A DNA stretch of 64,000 nucleotides from Raphanus sativus (taxonomy: Eukaryota; Streptophyta; Magnoliopsida; Brassicales; Brassicaceae), in NCBI RefSeq assembly GCF_000801105.2, contig NC_079517.1:7378001-7442000 (forward strand). Direction: 5' to 3'. Positions 56,664-64,000 of this stretch are shown here, piece after piece. The notes under the pieces were generated by a model. That model did no database searches and was not told where the DNA came from. It worked only from the letters and a program-made list of their open reading frames with translations. Positions within the stretch are counted from its first letter, which is position 1; the number at the start of each line of letters is the position of its first letter. The position numbers were made by a program, and so were the translations under genes.

Positions 56664-56776
56664 TGTATTGTTTGGAAACATTGATAGTAGTATATAAAAT
56701 ATATTGTTTGGAAATATTGATAGTAGTATAAAGAAATAAGTATATTGTTTGGAAACATGGATAGTAGTATAAAGAA
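56664..56776. repeat. Three tandem units of about 38-40 bp
   Basis: TATTGTTTGGAAACATTGAT then AGTAGTATA repeats three times with small changes (starts near 56664, 56702 and 56742). Confidence 0.8.
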
Positions 56777-56960
56777 AAGAACATTAGTGATTTAATGTAG
56801 ATTTAACTATAAAGTATAAAGGTGTATTTAATTTAAAAACTTACAAAATAAATGTTAGGTCCAACAAAATGTTTCTGTTTTAATAAGATAGATATTTTGA
56901 CTACTATAAAGTTACTAGTAGCAGACAGAAGAATATGGTCATCGTATCATTAAGATTAAA

Positions 56961-57340
56961 AGAATTACACGTTTCGAACTATGGTGTAATATTAGAATAA
57001 ATAAGATTTATTTTTGATCGAATTAGAATAGTAATTAAGTAGTAAAGGAAAAGAAAGAACTTTGAGCTAATTTTAGAAGGGATTAATAAAGAGAATTACA
57101 CGTTTCGAACCGTGGTGTGATATTAGAATAAATAAGATATATTTGTAATCTAATTAGAAAAGTAATTAAATACTAAAGAAAAAGCAAAGAACATTAAGCT
57201 AATTTTAGAAGGCTTGATAAAGAGAATTACACGTTTCGAGCTGTGATGTAATATTAGAATAAATAAGATATATTTCCAATCAGATTAGAATAATAATTAG
57301 TACCAAAGAAAAATAAAGAATATTAAGCTCATTTTAGAAT
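56961..57340. repeat. 131-bp unit repeated nearly three times
   Basis: Units begin AGAATTACACGTTTCGA at 56961, 57092 and 57223 and end with TTAAGCTAATTTTAGAAGG-like sequence. The third is slightly shorter. Copies are diverged. Confidence 0.85.
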
Positions 57341-57536
57341 TAGTTGTCCAACAACAAAAAGAAGGGGAGGAAATGAGAAAAGGTGGGACCAAAGGGCAGC
57401 AAATATCAAGGGGGGTTATTGTTAGTTGTTGGGACTCACTCGGTCACTCAGAACTCAGAGGAGACTCATTCTTCCTCCCTCTCCCATCCCATCATCCTTT
57501 TTGTTTTTGTTATTTTCTTATCAACAAAGCAACTTA

Positions 57537-57605
57537 AAACACCAAATAAGCTAAACAATTTGCTAATCTTAAAAACACCAAATAAGCTAAACAATTTGCT
57601 AATTA
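57537..57605. repeat. 36-bp tandem duplication
   Basis: AACACCAAATAAGCTAAACA then ATTTGCTAAT occurs twice in a row in the ARF4 upstream region. The two copies are almost identical. Confidence 0.8.
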
Positions 57606-58540
57606 ACACTATCAGTAAAAACACGCAAAAGTTCATTTAAAATGGCTTTAAGAAAAATTAATATTCTCAAAACAACACAGTAACATATTACATCTTCTTT
57701 CTTTGAAATTATATTGTTGAGTAAACCACTAAAATAAACATATCTGAATTCCAATTTTTCTCCTAGCAAAAAGTATTATATTAGTATAAATTACTGAATA
57801 AGTCGGTATGATTATTTGATTTAAATTTTAACACTGAAAAGACTTCTTTTGTATGGTTTTAAATACAATACCTTACCTTATTAATAACAAAATGCTGATT
57901 TCATATTATTTTTCTCACAAAAAAAGAGAGAAAAGTGCTTTTGTTACAAAATTGAAAAGAACCTAGTCTTCTGTCTTTAGCTGGTTGGTTGGCTCTTAAC
58001 AACGCAATTGAAAAGAACAAAAAAAAAATAGCAAAAGCTGAACAAAATTTCAGAATAAAAAATTAATACATAACATCAGTAAAGAAAGAACAAACATAGA
58101 TTCCAAAGAGATACACAGTTTCCTTTGTAAGAGTATGAAAAAGAAAAAAGTTAAATCAATTTGTGTGTTCTTTAAAAAGATTCCTGAGAAGCTAAACAAT
58201 TATAAAAACGCTAAAATTAATCTATTCGATGTCATAAAATACTTACTAGACTGTTAAACGATTAGCGGATAGTATGTGTCGATTAACATGTACTTTAGTG
58301 GAATAGTTTAAGCTAATCACAAGCTTCTTAGTAGCAATATCAACTAATAAAACTTTAATACATTCCTTATTTTTAACAAAAAGAGAAACTGGAAGTAATT
58401 AGCAAAAAAAATGTAACCTTTTTTTTTGGGTGCAAACGTGTGTATAATAAATATAGTTTTGTTGATAAATCTATTTAGGTGAATAAATAATTATTTATTG
58501 CGAAACGAAAAGAAAATAAAGTAAGAAGAAGACCAAAGAG
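57606..58540. other. Distal upstream region of ARF4
   Basis: AT-rich. AATTGAAAAGAAC is repeated at 57950-57962 and 58006-58018 around a 43-nt segment that lacks an A-tail. No gene. Confidence 0.5.
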
Positions 58541-58785
58541 AGTGCAGGTGTGTGGGTTCTGTCCTGTCTTGGCTTTTGTCTCCCCCGCTTATCTCTCCCT
58601 CTCTCTCTCTTGGCTTTTACTTCACTTTATTTTTCTTCTTTCTAAATTACTTTTCTTTAATATATTTTTTTCTTTTATCAATCTGCAATTTATCTTATGT
58701 CTGTTCCTTCTGCTCCCTCTTCTCAGTACCTGCAAATGGAGGAAGACGAATCTTACTTTGAAACCCTTCTTCTCATTTGATACCC

Positions 58786-58816
<31 letters not shown>

Positions 58817-59043
58817 AAACTCTTGCTTCCACAATCTTATATAATCAAATCTTTCACATCAATTGAAAACATTCAGTTTGTTTCTTCTTTCTTTGTGAAA
58901 TTTAATCCTGAAACGAGGAGAGGGCTTCTGTCACTTCACACACGAATTTTAGCAAACTTTTCCTTTGATGGGTTTTACTTGTTTTGTTGTAATTTGATTC
59001 CAAAAAGTATCCTTTCTTTTTTTCTTTTTTTAATTCGTCCCCT
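58541..59043 (+). promoter_or_regulatory. ARF4 long CT-rich leader with two upstream ORFs
   Basis: A pyrimidine-rich leader with (CT)n runs at 58593-58608 and 58792-58815 precedes the ATG at 59044. Two ATG-started upstream ORFs lie in it: 58697-58780 (27 aa, start MSVPSAPSSQYLQMEEDESY) and 58968-58997 (9 aa). Both end before the main ATG. The transcription start is not known, so the first may or may not be in the mRNA. Confidence 0.55.
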
Positions 59044-62000
59044 ATGGAATTTGACTTGAACACTGAGTTTGCGGAGGTGGAGGAAGAGGAGAATGATGAA
59101 GGAGGAGGAGCAAGGATTGAGAAAGGTAGGCTTGGAGTTTCACCCTCATCTTCTTCTTCATGCTCCTCTGGTTCATCCTCATCATCATCATCTACTACAG
59201 CTTCTGCTTCCTCCATATACTCTGAGCTGTGGCATGCTTGTGCTGGTCCTCTCACTTCTCTTCCCAAGAAAGGCAATGTAGTTGTGTATTTCCCACAAGG
59301 TCATCTGGAGCAAGTTGCTTTGGTTCCTTATTCAACTCCTCTTGATATCCCCAAACTTGATCTCAGTCCTCAAATCTTCTGCAGGGTGGCTAATGTTCAC
59401 TTGCTTGTAAGCACTGTCTTTATCATTTACCTATAAATATCCCCTTTGTGTTGTTGTTACTCTTTTACTATTATTGAACTAGTTCCGTTTTTTTCTTCTT
59501 TTCTAATTGTGGTAATTGGTTTGCAAATTTGGTTCCTTTTGTGGGAGAAAAGGCTAATAAGGAAACTGATGAAGTCTATACTCAAGTCACTCTGCTTCCA
59601 CTTCAAGAGGTATTCTTTTTGATAATCTAACTGAATGTTTGAAGAAGCAAATTCTAGGTGAGATTTTAGACGCTGAGGTCTAAAGTGTTTGTGAATAATT
59701 GTGTTAATGGTTGACTCAAAGCCATCATGTCATTTGAAAGGAACATAGAGAGTTGAAGCATTGAAATATTTTGGTCTTGAGTGAGTTATGATTATGTTGA
59801 GTGAAACATGTTTGGTTTTACAGTTATCAATGCTTAATGGAGAGGGGAAAGAGGTGAGGGAGTCAGGAGGGGATGAAGAGAAGAATGGAAGCTCATCTAT
59901 CAAAAGAACACCTCATATGTTCTGCAAAACCTTAACAGCTTCTGACACAAGCACCCATGGAGGCTTCTCAGTTCCTAGGAGAGCCGCTGAAGATTGTTTC
60001 GCTCCTCTTGTATATGCTTCTCTCTTAATCAATTTCCTTTCTTTTTTTTTTCTCCTGAGAGGTGTAACCTTCTTGTTACTTGCTATTTTTTTTCCACGGA
60101 TGTTTAGGACTACAAACAACAGAGGCCATCTCAAGAGCTCATCGCAAAGGATCTCCACGGAGTAGAGTGGAAGTTTCGTCATATCTATAGAGGTGATGAG
60201 TCTTGCTGTTATTCTTTTTTCTTGTCAATGAAACCCAAAATGTTTAGTTCTGTCTCTTTGGTAGTATAGGTCAACCAAGGAGGCATCTGCTCACCACTGG
60301 TTGGAGTATCTTTGTTAGTCAAAAGAGTCTTGTCTCTGGTGATGCGGTTCTCTTTCTGAGGTATATGCTTAAAGATTTCAGTTTTATCATTGTGTTTGCC
60401 CTCTTCTTTAAACTCATTTCTAAACATCTGCGTTTCTAGAGATGAAAATGGAGAGCTGAGGTTAGGAATCAGAAGATCTGCACGGCCAAGAAACGGACTT
60501 CCTGATTCAATCATCCAGAAGAGTTCTTCTTCGAACATTCTGTCCCTTGTGGCTAATGCTGTGACTAACAAAAGCATGTTTCATGTGTTTTACAGTCCAC
60601 GGTAAAGATGCAATGAAATTGCCATTAGTAATGGATCCTAATTGCTTTTAAAAGGTTATAAAACGTTGTTGATTCATGGGGGTTATTATATGCAGAGCAA
60701 CTCACGCAGAGTTTGTGATTCCTTATGAGAAGTATATCACAAGCATCAGGAATCCCATTTGCATTGGCACAAGATTCAGAATGAGATTTGAAATGGATGA
60801 TTCTCCTGAGAGAAGGTATTTACTATTACTATCTTTCTGCTGTTGCTAGTTTTCTTGAAAGAGAACTCTCTTTTCTTTTTCTTGCAGATGCGCTGGTGTA
60901 GTGACTGGAGTCTGTGACTCGGATCCGTATAGGTGGCCAAACTCTAAATGGAGGTGCTTGTTGGTGAGTCCTCTCTCATCACATGTATACAAGAAAGACC
61001 ACCAGTAGTTAAAACCTTTCAACATATATTGTTTGGTAGGTGCGTTGGGATGAGTCTTTTATGAGTGATCACCAAGAAAGAGTTTCCCCTTGGGAGATTG
61101 ATCCTTCGGGTTCTCTCCCACCCTTAAGCATTCAGTCATCTCCAAGGCCTAAAAGGCCTTGGGCAGGTCTACTGGGTACTACTACTCCACAAGGAAACCC
61201 CATAACTGGTAAAATAAAAAACACTCATAGAAGAAGAATATGTTTTTGGCAACTTGATTGATAACTTTTTGTTGGTTTGAAAAGCAGAGAGGGGTGTTTT
61301 TTTGGACTTTGAGGAGTCGGTTAGACCCTCTAAGGTCTTGCAAGGTCAAGAAAATATAGGTTCTGTTGCATCATCATCACCTTCTTTACAAGGTTTTGAT
61401 GTTATGAACCGCCGGATACTGGATTTCGCTGAGATGCAGTCCCATGCTAATCCAGTTCTTTTATCTAGTACTAGAGTGAAGGATCGGTTTGGTGAGTTTG
61501 TAGATTCTACGTCCCTGGACCTTGATAGGTTTCCAAGGGTCTTGCAAGGTCAAGAAATTTGCTCGCTTCGATCATTCCCTCAAATAGCTGGTTTCACTCC
61601 AGCTTCTGCTTCAGGGAGTCCTAGTCTTGGATACACTGGTGGTCCCTTTGCTTATCAAGCCAACAAGTCCAGTTTCTATCCACTAGCGTCACAAGGGATT
61701 AGGAGCTCGCATATTCCATTTCAGAATCCATACAATGCTGGAGGAGACAAATCTTTGAGTCACCCTTCTGGTAGAAAGTTCGATGCACAAAGTGAAGGTG
61801 GCCTGCCAAAGAGTGTACCGTTCAAGATTGATGTGATGGGAACAGAGAAAGGCGGAGACGTTAATATGAATGCTTCAACAGCAGGTTGTAAGCTTTTTGG
61901 ATTCTCCTTACCTGTGGAGACACCTGCGTCTAACCCTCAAAGCTCGAGCAAAAGGATCTGTACAAAGGTAAAAAAGCCGTTTTCTAACATCATCTCTTTG

Positions 62001-62503
62001 GCTTTTCTTGGAGCTGCATTTCTAGATGTCTCTTCTGTATTGTGATTTCAAAAGGTTCACAAGCAAGGAAGCCTGGTGGGGAGAGCTATTGATTTGTCAC
62101 GACTAAATGGATACAATGATCTACTCACCGAGCTTGAACGTCTCTTCAACATGGAAGGCCTTCTCAGGGATCCTGAAAAAGGATGGAGGATCTTGTACAC
62201 TGATAGTGAGAATGATATGATGGTCGTTGGTGATGATCCATGGCAGTAAGTATTTTTTTTTTCCATGTCTTCTAAAAGCTCAAATCACAAATATGAAAAT
62301 GATATATATTTATTTATTGGCTGTGTGGGGGCAGTGATTTCTGCAATGTGGTGTTGAAGATACATTTGTACACGAAAGAGGAAGTGGAGAATGGGAATGA
62401 TGATAACAAGAGTTGTTTAGAACAAGCAGCTCTCATGATGGAAGCATCAAAGTCATCCTCTGTGAGCCAGCCTGATTCTTCTCCAACGGTCACTAGGGTT
62501 TGA
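59044..62503 (+). CDS. ARF4: Auxin response factor 4
   Basis: ARF4 is a repressor-type auxin response factor; with ETTIN/ARF3 it sets abaxial organ identity. Twelve exons: 59044-59406, 59553-59609, 59824-60009, 60108-60192, 60270-60360, 60440-60601, 60696-60815, 60888-60963, 61040-61208, 61288-61967, 62055-62245, 62335-62503; 782 aa (Arabidopsis 788). An acidic N-terminus with long Ser runs precedes [13 protein letters not shown]. The B3 DNA-binding domain contains [20 protein letters not shown] and [20 protein letters not shown]. The ARF ancillary domain follows, then a Ser/Gly/Asn-rich middle region, and a C-terminal PB1 dimerisation domain ([33 protein letters not shown]). Exon 10 holds two tasiR-ARF target sites, so the mRNA is expected to be cut by TAS3 siRNAs. 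Fits At5g60450. Confidence 0.97.
61332..61352 (+). promoter_or_regulatory. tasiR-ARF target site A in ARF4 exon 10
   Basis: A 21-nt site with core GGTCTTGCAAGGTCAAGAA, the conserved complement of TAS3-derived tasiR-ARF. It encodes KVLQGQE in frame. Confidence 0.92.
61536..61556 (+). promoter_or_regulatory. tasiR-ARF target site B in ARF4 exon 10
   Basis: The second site has the same core but AGGG instead of AAGG at its 5' end, and encodes RVLQGQE. It starts 204 nt after site A, as expected for the two-site ARF3/ARF4 class. Confidence 0.92.
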
Positions 62504-64000
62504 TATATCATATAATAACAAACCAGAAATAAAAGCTTTTGTTGCTTTTTGTACTTTTCAAGTGTGTGTTTTTTTGCTTACAAAAGACATAAAAGATTTC
62601 ATGTTTCTCTTGGGTGTCTCTGTGTGATGTTTGTGTTATCTCATGTCTCCATGAGGTTTGGATCGTTTAACTCTTTAATGATTTGTGATTTATGTTGTGT
62701 ATGTGTGGACCATGCCGATGTACGAGTTAAGTTGCAATATATGTGCGTTGGCTTTGAGGTCTCCAATAAAGTTACAATGTATCTTGCAATGGCATTTTAT
62801 GTGGATTTCCTTTTTTTTTTTCCTCGGAATGATTGTATTTGATTCAACCAAAATATTACACAAGTTCTTAAACATAAGCCGGCTGAGACAACCACCTCAC
62901 AGAAGCAAAGCCGATTAAAGAACAATCTTTGGAGCCAAAAACCGGTGGACAACAACTAAATTCCCGAAAACTAATTAAAGATCTATCTTAATTTGTTTCA
63001 TAGGTTTGCAAAATTCCAAAATTCTAGCTTACTGGAAAATATTTTTTTGTCAATACTATTAAGTATTAAGTATGAATTGATATGAATTAGCATATATTTT
63101 ATAAAAATAATGAGTACAAATACAACCTCCCACTTTTCTACAAAAAAAATAACAAATGGGAAATGAGAAAATAAAAACATTATTTGAAAACAAAAGTATT
63201 AAATTGTATATATTTATATATTTCGTAAATTATAAATAAATAAAATATATTTATTACAGAATAATTATAATTTTATATTTTTAAAAAATTAAAATAAAAA
63301 CCCTGATTTTTTTTAAATACCAAAATAAATTTTAAAAATCTACTCAAGTCTTGTATTAGTATATATATGTATTCAAATTCTCTGAAATTCGATCCAGAAA
63401 GCTTCCATATTATCTAAACTATAAAAATTAGACTATAAATTTTTTGCTACATCTTCGATTTTTTTTTACCTTCTAAATATTGTTATGCTATGTACTTAAC
63501 TATTTATAGTTGAAGTTTATAATTTGTCTAATGGTAATTTTAATTCGAATCTAACAAAAAGAGTTTTATATATTTCTTTGGTTTCTTAATACATGTGTGC
63601 TTTTTATTATAAATATTTTTCATTATTGAAAAAAATAAAAAAATAGATTGCCATTTGTAAAAAAAATATATGTTGTACTATTATGATGAATCACTTATCA
63701 ACATTTAATATTACAATGTAAATTTTACTTTCATTTATTGTATTTTATTTAATAGTTATCATTTCAGGAGTTTTAATAGTCTTTATGTGCACAGTTTTAA
63801 TAGTCTTTATATTCTAATAAAATGGTGTAGTATATATTACAGATTTTCTTGGGATACAAAGAAAATGTAAGAAAATTTTATTTATACTTGGTATCTTTTC
63901 ACGATAAATTTCATGTGTATTTTGAGAAATAAATATATTTTTATTGAAAATAAGAGACATCAATTCTGAAAAAAATCAATTCTGAAAAAAATACAAAATA
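62504..64000. other. ARF4 3' flank and AT-rich spacer
   Basis: ARF4 3' UTR to about 62700, then AT-rich DNA. A T-run at 62811-62821 followed by GC-richer sequence to about 62975 could be the tail of a minus-strand retroposon; no duplication found. No gene to the window end. Confidence 0.5.

Noticed and set aside
57950..58018. 13-bp duplication around 43 nt as another retroposed insert
   Set aside because: The A-run lies after the second copy and not at the insert end, so it lacks the polarity seen at the other sites.

Overview
This is a stretch of plant nuclear DNA. It is AT-rich, its genes have many short GT..AG introns, and it is full of MITEs, Helitron ends, SINE and LINE pieces and one complete Cassandra-type TRIM. 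The genes, in order, match a block of Arabidopsis thaliana chromosome 5 read downward from about At5g60615 to At5g60450: defensin-like, HDS/IspG, YrdC/Sua5, RINGv E3 ligase, kelch F-box, GRIK2, PDX2, two root-cap/LEA-like genes, cis-prenyltransferases, Sec61 beta and ARF4. Gene order, protein similarity, lineage-specific repeats and the loss of several expected neighbours point to Brassica or a close relative, that is, one subgenome of an ancient hexaploid. Arabidopsis locus names are from memory, not from a search. Layout: 1-424 holds the 5' end of an unrecognised minus-strand gene. 0.9-9.6 kb is a repeat-rich zone with two tandem copies of a block made of a dead UBC22-like exon plus a defensin-like gene. 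A hAT element carrying a 27-bp array with E2F-like sites, a SINE and several MITEs are inserted in it. 9.7-20.4 kb carries three minus-strand housekeeping or regulatory genes: HDS (18 coding exons), YrdC (5) and RINGv (8). 20.4-31.4 kb has no gene I can support. It holds the Cassandra TRIM, a LINE 3' end, a hAT element split by a retroposon, MITEs and Helitron debris. 31.5-40.2 kb has the kelch F-box gene, GRIK2 and PDX2. 41.3-49 kb has the root-cap/LEA-like and cis-prenyltransferase cluster, including a second, decayed root-cap gene and a second prenyltransferase from a local duplication. 50.1 kb is Sec61 beta. 50.4-58.5 kb is intergenic with MITEs, Helitron ends, decayed SINE/LINE pieces and tandem repeats. 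59.0-62.5 kb is ARF4 with two tasiR-ARF sites. 62.5-64 kb is AT-rich intergenic DNA. The genes do not form one pathway. HDS makes plastid isoprenoid precursors (MEP pathway), and the cis-prenyltransferases may use their C5 products. PDX2 supplies vitamin B6. GRIK2 activates SnRK1. ARF4 is an auxin-response repressor under small-RNA control. YrdC serves tRNA t6A modification and Sec61 beta protein translocation. Exon coordinates were read by hand from splice signals. For all six multi-exon genes with more than two exons the summed exon length is an exact multiple of three and close to the Arabidopsis length. No new multi-gene system is visible. The most unusual signal is about a dozen tiny A-tailed insertions (about 13-26 nt) flanked by 13-20 bp duplications, most with a C just before the A-run. 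They look like retroposition footprints with almost no cargo.
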